DNA of 58,967 bases from an uncultured Gemmiger sp. (GTDB lineage: Bacteria; Bacillota; Clostridia; Oscillospirales; Ruminococcaceae): contig CALXBE010000013.1 of assembly GCA_944386495.1 (NCBI GenBank), positions 1 to 58,967 on the forward strand, given 5' to 3'. Shown one piece after another: positions 7,157 to 15,339 of this stretch (positions within the stretch are counted from its first letter, which is position 1; every line of letters begins with the position of its first letter). Made by a program: the position numbers and the translations under genes. The notes beneath the pieces are model-generated. The model did no database searches. It saw nothing but the letters and a program-made list of their open reading frames with translations, and was not told where the DNA came from.

Positions 7157-8659
7157 ATGTTAGAGACCATCAGTTCCGTCAACGACCTGGTGAACGGTAT
7201 CGTGTGGGGTTGGCCCGCCCTGATCCTCCTTTCCTTTGTGGGGGTACTCACCACCTGCATCACCAAGGGATTCCAACTGACCCACTTCAAGCATTGGTGG
7301 TCCATGACCATCGGCGCCATCTTCAAAGACAAGCATGTGACCAGCCACACGGCGGATAAGTCCATCAGCCAGTTCCAGAGCCTCTGCACTGCCCTGGCAG
7401 CCACCGTGGGCACCGGCAACATTGTAGGCGTCTCGGGGGCCATTATGGTGGGTGGCCCGGGGGCCGTGTTCTGGATGTGGCTCATTGCCTTTTTCGGGAT
7501 GATGACCCGGTTCTCCGAGAATGTGCTGGGAATTTACTACCGCCGCCGGAACAACCGGGGCGAGTGGAGCGGCGGCGCCATGTATTACCTGGAGCACGGC
7601 CTGGGCGCCCGGAAAGGATGCAAGACCCTGGGCAGGGTTTTGGCCGTTCTGTTCAGCTTTTTCTGTCTGCTGGCCTCCTTCGGAATCGGAAACATGACCC
7701 AGGTCAACTCCATTTCCGGGAACATGGAGACAGTGTTCGGGGTCCCCACCTGGGTCACCGGTCTGGTGGTCATGGCGGCGGTGGCCCTGGTGGTGGTAGG
7801 GGGTCTGCAGCGGATCGCCCTGGTCACCGAGAAGGTAGTTCCCTTCATGGTGGTCATCTACATCCTGGGTACCTTGTCCACTATGGTCCTTAACCTGGAC
7901 CAGGCCGGGGCAGTGTTCGGCTCCATCTTCCGGGGCGCCTTCGGCCTCCGGTCCGCCGCCGGCGGCATTGTGGGCAGCGGCCTCCGACTGGCTGTGGAAC
8001 AAGGAATGAAGCGGGGCATTTTTTCCAACGAGGCCGGTCTTGGCTCCTCGGTGATGGTCCACTCCAACTCCAATGTGCGGGAGCCGGTGCGCCAGGGAAT
8101 GTGGGGCATCTTTGAGGTGTTTGCCGACACCATTGTGGTCTGTACCCTCACCGCCTTTACGGTGCTCAGCAGCGGCCTTGTGGACCTGGAAACCGGCAAA
8201 ACTGCCCTGAGCTGGGGCAGCATCACCCTGTCCAACGCCAACATGATCAGCACCATCTTCGGCATGACTTTCGGCCGCTTCGGCGCCGCCTTCATTGCGG
8301 TGGCCATTATGCTGTTTGCCTTCTCCACCGTACTGGGCTGGAGCCATTACGGCACCAAGGCCTGCGAATATTTGTTCGGGGAACGGTCCACCCTGATTTA
8401 CAAGCTGCTCTTTGTGGCAGCTGTCTTTGGCGGGGCTGTTATGGGAGACAATCTGGCCTGGAGCCTGGCCGACACCTTCAACGGAATGATGATGATTCCC
8501 AACCTGATCGGCGTTATCGCCCTTTCTCCTCTGGTCTACCGAATCACCAAAAACTATGTGGACCGGCAGCTGAAGGGAAAGAAGGTGGAGCCTGTTCTGA
8601 GCAACTGGATGGATATTCAGGACGAGGCAGCCGATGCCATCAAGGCTGGGTCAGAATAA
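7157..8659 (+). CDS. Sodium:alanine/glycine symporter (AGCS family)
   Basis: The 500-residue membrane protein imports alanine or glycine with sodium. Family hallmarks are visible: the start region VNGIVWGWPALILL, the CTALAATVGTGNIVGV segment (the family signature near residues 76-95), PGAVFWMWL, and FSNEAGLGSS in the second half. About 11 membrane segments are apparent. I chose the ATG at 7157 because it follows a GAGGAG site at good spacing and AGCS proteins begin this way; an ATG at 7097 would add 20 polar residues. The Nudix gene follows 16 nt after the stop and is probably co-transcribed. Alanine and glycine cannot be distinguished by sequence alone. Confidence 0.93.
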   Translation: MLETISSVNDLVNGIVWGWPALILLSFVGVLTTCITKGFQLTHFKHWWSMTIGAIFKDKHVTSHTADKSISQFQSLCTALAATVGTGNIVGVSGAIMVGGPGAVFWMWLIAFFGMMTRFSENVLGIYYRRRNNRGEWSGGAMYYLEHGLGARKGCKTLGRVLAVLFSFFCLLASFGIGNMTQVNSISGNMETVFGVPTWVTGLVVMAAVALVVVGGLQRIALVTEKVVPFMVVIYILGTLSTMVLNLDQAGAVFGSIFRGAFGLRSAAGGIVGSGLRLAVEQGMKRGIFSNEAGLGSSVMVHSNSNVREPVRQGMWGIFEVFADTIVVCTLTAFTVLSSGLVDLETGKTALSWGSITLSNANMISTIFGMTFGRFGAAFIAVAIMLFAFSTVLGWSHYGTKACEYLFGERSTLIYKLLFVAAVFGGAVMGDNLAWSLADTFNGMMMIPNLIGVIALSPLVYRITKNYVDRQLKGKKVEPVLSNWMDIQDEAADAIKAGSE

Positions 8660-8675
8660 AAAAAGGAGGGATGTT

Positions 8676-9173
8676 GTGAACGCCTTAAACACCACCCTGT
8701 GCTATCTGGAACAGGGTGACCGGTATCTTATGCTCCACCGTACCAAAAAAGAAGGGGATGTAAACCGGGACAAATGGATCGGAGTGGGGGGCAAGTTTGA
8801 GCCGGGAGAAAGCCCCGAGGAATGCCTGCTCCGGGAGGTAAAGGAGGAGACCGGCCTTACCCTTACCGGGTACCGGCTGCGGGGGATACTGACCTTTGTC
8901 TGCCCGCCCTGGCCCAATGAATACATCTTCCTTTACACCGGCCATGCCTGGGAAGGAGAGATGATCTCCTGCACCGAGGGGGATCTGGAGTGGGTGGAAA
9001 AAAGCCGCCTGGGTCAGCTTCCGCTCTGGGAGGGCGACCACATTTTCCTGGACCTGCTGGCCCGGGATCATCCCTTTTTCAGCCTCAAGCTCACCTACCA
9101 GGGAGACCGGCTGCAGCAGGCCGTTCTGGACGGGAAGATTCTTTCTCTTTCCGGGCTCGGAAATTCGACCTAA
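8676..9173 (+). CDS. Nudix hydrolase, MutT/MTH1-like
   Basis: The 165-residue Nudix hydrolase probably cleaves oxidised or non-canonical nucleoside diphosphate derivatives such as 8-oxo-dGTP. The Nudix box occupies residues 39-61 with the full G-x5-E-x7-REVKEETGL pattern. The start is a GTG at 8676, chosen because AAAAGGAGG lies 6 nt upstream; the nearby ATG at 8671 is out of frame. The N-terminal LHRTKKEGDVNRDKW with VGGKFEPGE resembles MTH1-type 8-oxo-dGTP diphosphatases, but substrates cannot be assigned reliably within this superfamily. It follows the symporter closely. Confidence 0.85.
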   Translation: MNALNTTLCYLEQGDRYLMLHRTKKEGDVNRDKWIGVGGKFEPGESPEECLLREVKEETGLTLTGYRLRGILTFVCPPWPNEYIFLYTGHAWEGEMISCTEGDLEWVEKSRLGQLPLWEGDHIFLDLLARDHPFFSLKLTYQGDRLQQAVLDGKILSLSGLGNST

Positions 9174-9242
9174 TTTGCAGTATATTTTCAGCTTGTATTA
9201 TGTATATTCTGTAAAATTTACCTGAATTTCCCGATTATACTG

Positions 9243-9271
9243 CTGACAAATCGATTTTTTTACTGTATACT
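9243..9271 (+). promoter_or_regulatory. Promoter of the HU gene
   Basis: -35 CTGACA, 17 bp spacer, -10 TATACT, in a markedly AT-rich 200-bp intergenic region, as expected before a highly expressed nucleoid protein gene. Confidence 0.65.
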
Positions 9272-9371
9272 ATAACTCGAATTTCATTCTGAATTCAAAT
9301 CTGTTTTCGCAGACTTCAAATGTTTGCAAAGCAAGCAACATTGTCTATTCAGCATTGTGGGGAGGACGCTT

Positions 9372-9650
9372 ATGAATCGCTCTGAATTGTACAAGAAAGT
9401 TGCCGAACAGACCGGTCTGGACAGGGCCTCTGTGGCTCAGGTGTGCGACTGTCTGTTTGACACCGTCATTGATACCATGAAACGGGACGAGCATGTGACC
9501 ATTACCGGTTTCGGCCGGTTTGAGATGCGCAGCCGCCGGCCCAGAAGTTTTACCAACCCTAAAACCGGCGCCAGCATGACTCTGGAGAGCAGCTCTGCTC
9601 CCGGATTCACCCCCAGCAACGCCATGAAAAAGCGCGTGCGGGAACGGTAA
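9372..9650 (+). CDS. HU-family DNA-binding protein
   Basis: This 92-residue histone-like protein binds and bends DNA as a dimer and compacts the nucleoid. The N-terminal helical part (MNRSELYKKVAEQTGL) and the beta-arm segment (ITGFGRFEMRSRRPR, then NPKTGASM) are typical of HU/IHF. The Pro at the arm tip, usually in NPxTG, is present. The size is standard. It has its own promoter and a strong terminator, so it is monocistronic. The C-terminus reads FTPSNAMKKRVRER, somewhat different from classical HU (FKPGKALKDAVN), but within family variation. Confidence 0.93.
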   Translation: MNRSELYKKVAEQTGLDRASVAQVCDCLFDTVIDTMKRDEHVTITGFGRFEMRSRRPRSFTNPKTGASMTLESSSAPGFTPSNAMKKRVRER

Positions 9651-9660
9651 CTGATGTTCA

Positions 9661-9692
9661 AAAGACCGGGAGCTTCGGCTCCCGGTCTTTTT
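9661..9692 (+). terminator. Terminator after the HU gene
   Basis: A 13-bp stem capped by a TTCG tetraloop (9661-9673 with 9678-9690), with A and T tracts on both sides. It is 10 nt past the HU stop codon. Confidence 0.92.
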
Positions 9693-9704
9693 GCGCCCCT
9701 TTGG

Positions 9705-9734
9705 TTGACAGGATGTCCGGAGCAGGTATATACT
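9705..9734 (+). promoter_or_regulatory. Promoter of the SAM hydrolase-ECF operon
   Basis: -35 TTGACA (consensus), 18 bp spacer, -10 TATACT. The predicted start is near 9741. Confidence 0.7.
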
Positions 9735-9745
9735 ACATTATATGC

Positions 9746-9790
9746 GGCCGGAAATCCGGCCCGGGCAGGGGACGGCTTCGGCTCGCCCCT
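9746..9790 (+). promoter_or_regulatory. Two hairpins in the leader of the SAM hydrolase gene
   Basis: The first, GGCCGG-AAAT-CCGGCC (9746-9761), starts almost at the transcript's 5' end. The second is an AGGGG/CCCCT stem (9767-9790) enclosing a GC-TTCG-GC tip. A four-codon ORF (ATG AAA GGT GAG TAA) overlaps the ribosome site. No known SAM riboswitch fold is recognisable. Confidence 0.4.
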
Positions 9791-9817
9791 AGCAATGAAA
9801 GGTGAGTAAAAAAGAAT

Positions 9818-10672
9818 ATGGCAGCATTGGTGTTGCAATCGGATTTTGGTCACGGAGACGGCGCAGTAAGCGCCATGTACGGGGTGGCCCAGGGTGTCAG
9901 CGAAGACCTGCGGGTGTATGACCTGACCCACGAGATTCCCCAGTACGATATCTGGGAGGCCAGCTACCGCCTGATCCAGACTGTGGGCTACTGGCCCAAA
10001 GGCACCGTGTTTGTAAGCGTGGTGGACCCGGGGGTGGGCAGCACCCGCCGGAGCATCGGGGTCAAGACCCGGGACGGCCACTACATCATCACCCCGGATA
10101 ACGGCACCCTGACCCACATCAAGCGGATGGTGGGAATCCAGGAAGCCCGCATCATTGACGAGACCACCAACCGGCTGGCCGGCAGCGGAGAGAGCTACAC
10201 CTTCCACGGCCGGGACATTTATGCCTATACCGGCGCCCGTCTTGCCAGCGGAGTCATTACCTTTGAGCAGGTAGGCCCCCAGGTGGATGTGGACAGTGTC
10301 ATTCAGCTTCCCGTGGTGGAGCCTGTCCGGGAGAAGGATTCCGTTTCCGGCACCATCGATGTGCTGGATGTGCGATTCGGCAGTCTCTGGACCAACATCA
10401 GCCGGGAGCTGTTCCTGGGTCTGGGGCTGACCCACGGAAGCCGGGTGGAAGTGACCATCAGCAAGGATTCCCGCATCCTGTACAAGAACATCATGACCTA
10501 CGCCAAGAGCTTTGCGGATGTAAATGTGGGCGAACCTCTGCTCTATGTGAACAGCCTGGATTGTCTGGCTGTGGCCATCAACCAGGGCAGTTTCAGCAAG
10601 GCCTACAACATCGGCACCGGCAATGCCTGGCGCATCCAGCTGCGGAAAGCTCCCCGGATCATCTATGAATAA
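9818..10672 (+). CDS. SAM hydroxide adenosyltransferase (SAM hydrolase, DUF62 family)
   Basis: The 284-residue enzyme is of the family that hydrolyses S-adenosylmethionine to adenosine and methionine, related to fluorinase and chlorinase. The family core is intact: QSDFGHGDGAV at residues 7-17, VDPGVGS at 69-75, TPDNGTL at 92-98 and FHGRDIYA at 129-136, covering the Asp/Arg/His site expected for activation of water. It precedes three ECF transporter genes on the same strand (66 nt to the S component), which suggests a shared role in nucleoside or methionine-linked metabolism. I infer a hydrolase rather than a halogenase from family frequency; sequence alone does not prove it. Confidence 0.87.
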   Translation: MAALVLQSDFGHGDGAVSAMYGVAQGVSEDLRVYDLTHEIPQYDIWEASYRLIQTVGYWPKGTVFVSVVDPGVGSTRRSIGVKTRDGHYIITPDNGTLTHIKRMVGIQEARIIDETTNRLAGSGESYTFHGRDIYAYTGARLASGVITFEQVGPQVDVDSVIQLPVVEPVREKDSVSGTIDVLDVRFGSLWTNISRELFLGLGLTHGSRVEVTISKDSRILYKNIMTYAKSFADVNVGEPLLYVNSLDCLAVAINQGSFSKAYNIGTGNAWRIQLRKAPRIIYE

Positions 10673-10738
10673 GGTCTGACAGGGTCTGACCCTGTTGAGA
10701 TATAGTTCCAAAATCGTTTAAAAGAGAGGATCAGTAAG

Positions 10739-11290
10739 ATGAATAAGAATTCTTCTGTCAAGACTGTTGTGGCCGTAGGCATCGGCGCCGCCCTGTTCTT
10801 TGTACTGGGCCGTTTTGTTGCCATTCCCAGCGGCATTCCCAACACCAACATCAGCGTACAGTATGCCGTTCTGGCTCTGCTGGCTGCCATGTACGGCCCT
10901 GTGGCCGGCGGCCTCATCGGCTTCATCGGCCATACCCTCATTGACCTGAGCTGGGGCGGTTCTCCCTGGTGGAGCTGGATCATCGCTTCCGCTTTCGTAG
11001 GCGTGGTGGTCGGTCTGTTTGCCAAGAGCCTGGCTCTGTCTGAGGGCGACTTCGGCAAGAAGAAGATGGTCACCTTCGCCGTAGCCAATGTGGTAGCCAA
11101 CGCCATTGCCTGGGGTGTTATCGCCCCCGTTCTGGACATTGCCATCTACAGCGAGCCCATGGAGAAGGTATTTGCTCAGGGTGCCATGGCCGCTGTTGCC
11201 AACAGCCTGACCGCCGTTATCATCGGCCTGCTGCTGGTGGTTGCCTTCACCAAGACCATTGCCAAGAAGGGCAGCCTGGACAAGGAGTAA
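10739..11290 (+). CDS. ECF transporter S component, UPF0397 family
   Basis: The 183-residue integral membrane protein is the substrate-binding S component of an energy-coupling factor importer. It has about five to six hydrophobic segments. The family signatures are PNTNISVQYAVLALLAAMYG, GLIGFIGHTLIDLSWGG and the C-terminal GSLDKE tail. The next genes encode the double ATPase and T component, so this is a dedicated (group I) ECF system. The substrate of UPF0397 proteins is not securely established; related cassettes have been annotated as riboflavin- or HMP/thiamine-type. Here the SAM hydrolase neighbour hints at a nucleoside, purine or methionine-related ligand, which is only an inference. 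Confidence 0.85.
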   Translation: MNKNSSVKTVVAVGIGAALFFVLGRFVAIPSGIPNTNISVQYAVLALLAAMYGPVAGGLIGFIGHTLIDLSWGGSPWWSWIIASAFVGVVVGLFAKSLALSEGDFGKKKMVTFAVANVVANAIAWGVIAPVLDIAIYSEPMEKVFAQGAMAAVANSLTAVIIGLLLVVAFTKTIAKKGSLDKE

Positions 11291-11312
11291 TCCTTTTATT
11301 CCCAGACCCCTA

Positions 11313-11338
11313 GAGGGCAGGGCTTCTGCCCTGCCCTC
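11313..11338 (+). terminator. Weak internal terminator between S component and ATPase genes
   Basis: An 11-bp perfect stem with a TTCT loop is followed by a poor T tract (TTCTTAG). It probably causes partial termination, so the small S component is made in excess over the ATPase and T subunits. Confidence 0.6.
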
Positions 11339-11382
11339 TTCTTAGTTCTGTCCATTAAGTTCAACACACTGAGGTGACCTGT

Positions 11383-13098
11383 ATGGCCGATCCCATTATC
11401 TCTTTCAAAAACTTTTCCTTCCAGTACCGGGCCCAGAAGCAGCCCACCCTCCATGACATCAATCTGGACATTTATCCGGGGGAGCGGGTCCTGATTGCAG
11501 GGCCCAGCGGCAGCGGAAAATCCACCCTGGCCAGCTGTATCAACGGGCTGATTCCCTTCAGCTATCCCGGCCAATGCACCGGGACCCTGACGGTGGACGG
11601 GGTGGACGCCCCCCACAGCAGCATATTCCAGCTGAGCCAGCATGTGGGCACCGTGCTCCAGGATCCGGACGGTCAGTTTATCGGCCTGACCGTGGGGGAA
11701 GATATTGCTTTCAGCTTGGAAAACGACTGTGTTGCCCAGCCCGAAATGAAGGATACCGTAAAAAAGGTAGCCGGTCTGGTAGGGGTGGACGGTCTTCTGG
11801 ACCTGGCTCCCCACGAACTTTCCGGCGGACAGAAGCAGCGGGTAGGCCTGGCCGGTGTTATGGTGGACCGGGTACAAATCCTCCTCTTTGACGAGCCTTT
11901 GGCCAACCTGGACCCTGCCACCGGAAAATCCACCATGGAGCTGATCGACGAGATTCAGGAGAAGACCCAGACCACCGTGGTCATCATCGAGCATCGTCTG
12001 GAGGATGTGCTCTGGCGGCATGTGGACCGAATCATCCTGGTCAACGAGGGCCGCATTCTGGCGGACACCACCCCCGACCAGCTGCTCAGCGGCAGCCTTC
12101 TTCGGGACAACGGCATCCGGGAACCCCTCTATCTCACAGCCCTGAAATATGCCGGAGTGGAAATTACCCCGGAAAAGCACCCGGACCATCTGGACCGTCT
12201 GGTGCTGGATGAGGGGGACATCCGGAAGGTGCAGGACTGGTTCACTGCCGTGGGCCAGCCCCCCGAGAAACCGGAACGGCCTGTTCTGCTGGAGGGCAAG
12301 CACCTGAACTTTGGGTACACCCCCGACCGGCAGATTCTTCATGATGTGAACTTTGTCATCCACGAAGGGGAAATGGTGAGCATTGTGGGCCACAACGGCA
12401 CCGGAAAATCCACCCTGGCCAAGCTGATCTGCGGGTTTGAGACCCCTGATTCCGGTCAGCTCCTTCTGGAAGGGAAGGACATTACCCAGGACAGCATCCG
12501 GAGCCGGGCGGCCCAAATCGGGTATGTGATGCAGAACCCCAACCAGATGATCAGCAAGACCATGATTTTTGAGGAGGTGGCCCTGGGACTTTCCCGGAGC
12601 GGCCTGTCCCAGGAGGAGATTCGGACCCGGGTGGAGGAGACCCTGAAAATCTGCGGTCTTTACCCCTTCCGGAACTGGCCCATCAGCGCCCTCAGCTTCG
12701 GCCAGAAAAAGCGGGTGACCATTGCCAGCGTTCTGGTCATGGGCCCCAAGCTGATTCTTCTGGACGAGCCCACCGCCGGGCAGGACTACCGGCATTACAC
12801 TGAAATCATGGAGTTCCTCCGGCAGCTCAACCGCCGGGGGGTGACGGTGGTCATGATCACCCACGACATGCACCTGATGCTGGAGTACACTCCCCGGGCC
12901 CTGGCATTCAGCGGCGGTCGGCTGATTGCCGACACCACCGCCGCCCAGGTCCTCTGCGACCCGGAGCTGACCCGGCGGGCCGCCCTGAAAGAGACCAGCC
13001 TGTTTGGTCTGGCCCAGAAATGCGGCATTGACCGGCCTTTGGAATTTGTGGACCGGTTTATCGGATATGAGGAATCCCAGCGGGAGGTGAAGGAATAA
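11383..13098 (+). CDS. ECF transporter ATPase, two ABC cassettes fused
   Basis: The 571-residue protein carries both energy-coupling ATPase domains in one chain, as in YkoD-type importers. The first cassette has Walker A GPSGSGKST (about residue 43), signature LSGGQKQR and Walker B LLFDEPLANLD. The second has Walker A GHNGTGKST (about residue 337), a signature altered to LSFGQKKR, and Walker B LLDEPTAGQD. Each half has a conserved His in the H-loop (IIEHRLED; MITHDMHL). The ATG at 11383 follows GAGGTG at 6 nt. The stop overlaps the next start (TAATG), implying translational coupling with the T component. It sits on the cytoplasmic face of the membrane complex. Confidence 0.92.
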   Translation: MADPIISFKNFSFQYRAQKQPTLHDINLDIYPGERVLIAGPSGSGKSTLASCINGLIPFSYPGQCTGTLTVDGVDAPHSSIFQLSQHVGTVLQDPDGQFIGLTVGEDIAFSLENDCVAQPEMKDTVKKVAGLVGVDGLLDLAPHELSGGQKQRVGLAGVMVDRVQILLFDEPLANLDPATGKSTMELIDEIQEKTQTTVVIIEHRLEDVLWRHVDRIILVNEGRILADTTPDQLLSGSLLRDNGIREPLYLTALKYAGVEITPEKHPDHLDRLVLDEGDIRKVQDWFTAVGQPPEKPERPVLLEGKHLNFGYTPDRQILHDVNFVIHEGEMVSIVGHNGTGKSTLAKLICGFETPDSGQLLLEGKDITQDSIRSRAAQIGYVMQNPNQMISKTMIFEEVALGLSRSGLSQEEIRTRVEETLKICGLYPFRNWPISALSFGQKKRVTIASVLVMGPKLILLDEPTAGQDYRHYTEIMEFLRQLNRRGVTVVMITHDMHLMLEYTPRALAFSGGRLIADTTAAQVLCDPELTRRAALKETSLFGLAQKCGIDRPLEFVDRFIGYEESQREVKE

Positions 13099-13928
13099 TG
13101 GCTGCCAAAACCGTTTTGAATTATCTGCCCCGGAAAAGCGTGGTCCACAGCCTGACCGGCACCACCAAGCTGGCCTTTTTCCTCTGCTTCACCTTTGCCA
13201 GCATGATCACCTACGACACCCGGGTGTTGGTAGGGCTGCTGGCCGTGAGCCTGGTCTGCTTCAAGCTGAGCCACATCAAACTGCGGGAAGTGCGGTTTAT
13301 GCTGGTGTTCATGCTTATCTTCCTGGTTCTGAACAACCTGTTCATCTACCTGTTCAGCCCCGACCAGGGCACCGCCATCTACGGCACCCGGACAGTGCTC
13401 TGCCACCTGTTCTGGCGGTACGACATTACCGCCGAACAGCTCTTCTACACCCTGAACATTACCCTGAAATACTTTGTGGCACTGCCTGTTGCCATCCTCT
13501 TTATCAGCGCCACCAACCCCAGCGAGTTTGCTTCCAGTCTGAACAGCATTGGAATCAGCTACCGGGTAGGCTACAGCGTAGCCATTGCCCTGCGGTACAT
13601 CCCCGACATCCAGCGGGACTACCACAACATCAGCCAGGCACAGCAGGCCCGTGGTGTGGAGCTGGGCAAGAGCGAGAAGCTCTGGACCCGGCTGAAAAAT
13701 GCCGTGACCATCCTGCTTCCCCTGATTCTTACCAGCCTCAACCGAATCGATGTGATCAGCAACGCCATGGAGCTGCGGGGCTTTGGAAAGAACCCCAAGC
13801 GGACCTGGTACACCCACCGACCCTTCCGGACCGCCGATTACCTGGCCCTGGCTTTGGGAGTGACCCTCTTTGCCGTCAGCTTGACCGTCACCCTGGTTTG
13901 CGGCCGGTTCTATAATCCCTTTATCTGA
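13098..13928 (+). CDS. ECF transporter T component (EcfT)
   Basis: The 276-residue membrane scaffold links the S component to the ATPases. About five hydrophobic segments are visible. Between them a cytoplasmic helical region has the two diagnostic Ala/Arg/Gly motifs: QARGVE (about residue 187) and ELRGFGK (about residue 227), which contact the ATPase grooves. The ATG overlaps the stop of the ATPase gene. It ends the four-gene SAM hydrolase/ECF operon at a strong terminator. Confidence 0.9.
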   Translation: MAAKTVLNYLPRKSVVHSLTGTTKLAFFLCFTFASMITYDTRVLVGLLAVSLVCFKLSHIKLREVRFMLVFMLIFLVLNNLFIYLFSPDQGTAIYGTRTVLCHLFWRYDITAEQLFYTLNITLKYFVALPVAILFISATNPSEFASSLNSIGISYRVGYSVAIALRYIPDIQRDYHNISQAQQARGVELGKSEKLWTRLKNAVTILLPLILTSLNRIDVISNAMELRGFGKNPKRTWYTHRPFRTADYLALALGVTLFAVSLTVTLVCGRFYNPFI

Positions 13929-13940
13929 ATCACAGAAAAA

Positions 13941-13970
13941 GCCCCCGCAGGCAGCAAAACCTGCGGGGGC
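13941..13970. terminator. Bidirectional terminator
   Basis: An 11-bp GC stem (8-nt loop) with A tract before and T-rich tract after. It lies between the convergent EcfT and helicase genes. Confidence 0.88.
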
Positions 13971-13982
13971 TTCTTTATTTTT

Positions 13983-15167
13983 TTAGAAATAGGAACGAAT
14001 CTGGAACTTATCTCCGGAGGGCTTTTCCTCCACCACCAGTTTTTCGTGGTTGAAGTCAAAGTGGACTCCCAGGCAGTCATCGGCGTTCCGGGTGAGGCGG
14101 AGCAGTTCCTCCACACGGCGGGTCTCCTCCCTGGTGTAGAACAGGTAGCTTACCCCCTGCCGCTTGGCCCGGCCAGTACGGCCGATCCGGTGGGTGTAAT
14201 ACTCGTTGCTGCCGGGAACATCATAGTTGAAGACTGCTTCCACATCCTCCACATCGATTCCCCGGGCGGCCACATCGGTGGCTACCAGGATGGCGATTTT
14301 TCCTTCCCGGAAGGCAGCCATGATTTTATTCCGCTCTGCCTGGCTCAGGTCTCCATGGAGGCAGTCTGCCCGGAAGTTGAGCCGAATCAGCTGGTTGGCC
14401 AGGGTAGCGGTGGTCTGCTTGGTGTTGCAGAACACCATGACCCGCTTGTACCCTTCGGTGATCATGATCTGTGCCATGTCGGACAGCTTGTCCCGTCCGG
14501 TGGTCAGCAGTTTATACTGGGTGATTTTGGGGCTGGATTCCAGAACCGGTTCCACATGGACCTCGGCGGCGTCCTTCTGATAGAGCCAGCCAATGTCCAT
14601 AACCTCCCGGCTGATGGTGGCGCTGAACATGGAGAGGGTCTTCCGGTTCTTCATCAGGTCGATGATGTGCCGCACATCCTTGTAAAAGCCCATATTCAGC
14701 ATTTCGTCCGCCTCGTCCAGCACCACGGTGGTGACCCCGGACAGGTCAATGCTTCTGTGCCGGTAATGGTCCATCAGACGGCCGGGAGTGGCCACAACAA
14801 TTTGGCAGCCCTTCTTCAGCTGGTCGGCCTGTTTCTGCATATTGGCGCCGCCATAGACACAGGCGATACGAATCTCCGGGATAAACTGAGCCAGCTCCCG
14901 CAGTTCCTGGGCGATCTGCTGGGCCAGTTCCCGGGTGGGGGCCAGGATGACGCTCTGGGTCCGGGTGGACTGGCGGTCGGTATGTTCCACAATGGGGATT
15001 CCGAAGGCGCAGGTCTTTCCGGTGCCGGTGGGGGCCTTGGCAATCATATCATGGCCCTCCATCATAAGGGGGATAGCCTTTTCCTGAACCTCGGTCATCT
15101 CCACAAACCCCATCTTTTCCACCGCCTGGCGGATCTCGGGGCAAACATTCAGTTCACTGTACAGCAT
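13983..15167 (-). CDS. DEAD-box ATP-dependent RNA helicase
   Basis: This RNA helicase of about 394 residues unwinds short duplexes in ribosome assembly or mRNA decay. The motifs are in order: Q motif (MTEVQEKAIP), Walker A APTGTGKT, PTRELA, TPGRLMD, DEAD (VLDEADEML), SAT (MFSATIS), DVAARGIDV and HRIGRTGRA. It is a bare two-domain core, lacking the C-terminal RNA-binding extension of CshA or DbpA. The start is uncertain: the ATG at 15167 gives a normal N-terminus but only a weak, distant ribosome site; ATGs up to 15221 are possible. A TACAAT -10 element lies upstream near 15252. It is downstream of the ribosome GTPase-nuclease fusion gene on the same strand. Confidence 0.92.
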   Translation of the reverse strand: MLYSELNVCPEIRQAVEKMGFVEMTEVQEKAIPLMMEGHDMIAKAPTGTGKTCAFGIPIVEHTDRQSTRTQSVILAPTRELAQQIAQELRELAQFIPEIRIACVYGGANMQKQADQLKKGCQIVVATPGRLMDHYRHRSIDLSGVTTVVLDEADEMLNMGFYKDVRHIIDLMKNRKTLSMFSATISREVMDIGWLYQKDAAEVHVEPVLESSPKITQYKLLTTGRDKLSDMAQIMITEGYKRVMVFCNTKQTTATLANQLIRLNFRADCLHGDLSQAERNKIMAAFREGKIAILVATDVAARGIDVEDVEAVFNYDVPGSNEYYTHRIGRTGRAKRQGVSYLFYTREETRRVEELLRLTRNADDCLGVHFDFNHEKLVVEEKPSGDKFQIRSYF

Positions 15168-15339
15168 ATTTTTGGTTCCAATCCTTTTCCGGGGTCCGGC
15201 CCGGCAGGCTGTCCCCATCATTTTATAAAATTCCGCAATACAGAGGTTATTGTATCACATTTTTTCCCCTTTGCATAGGGATTTCCCCTCTGACGAAAAA
15301 TGCAGAAATTTTTTTCTTGACAAAAGGACCTTTATCCCC

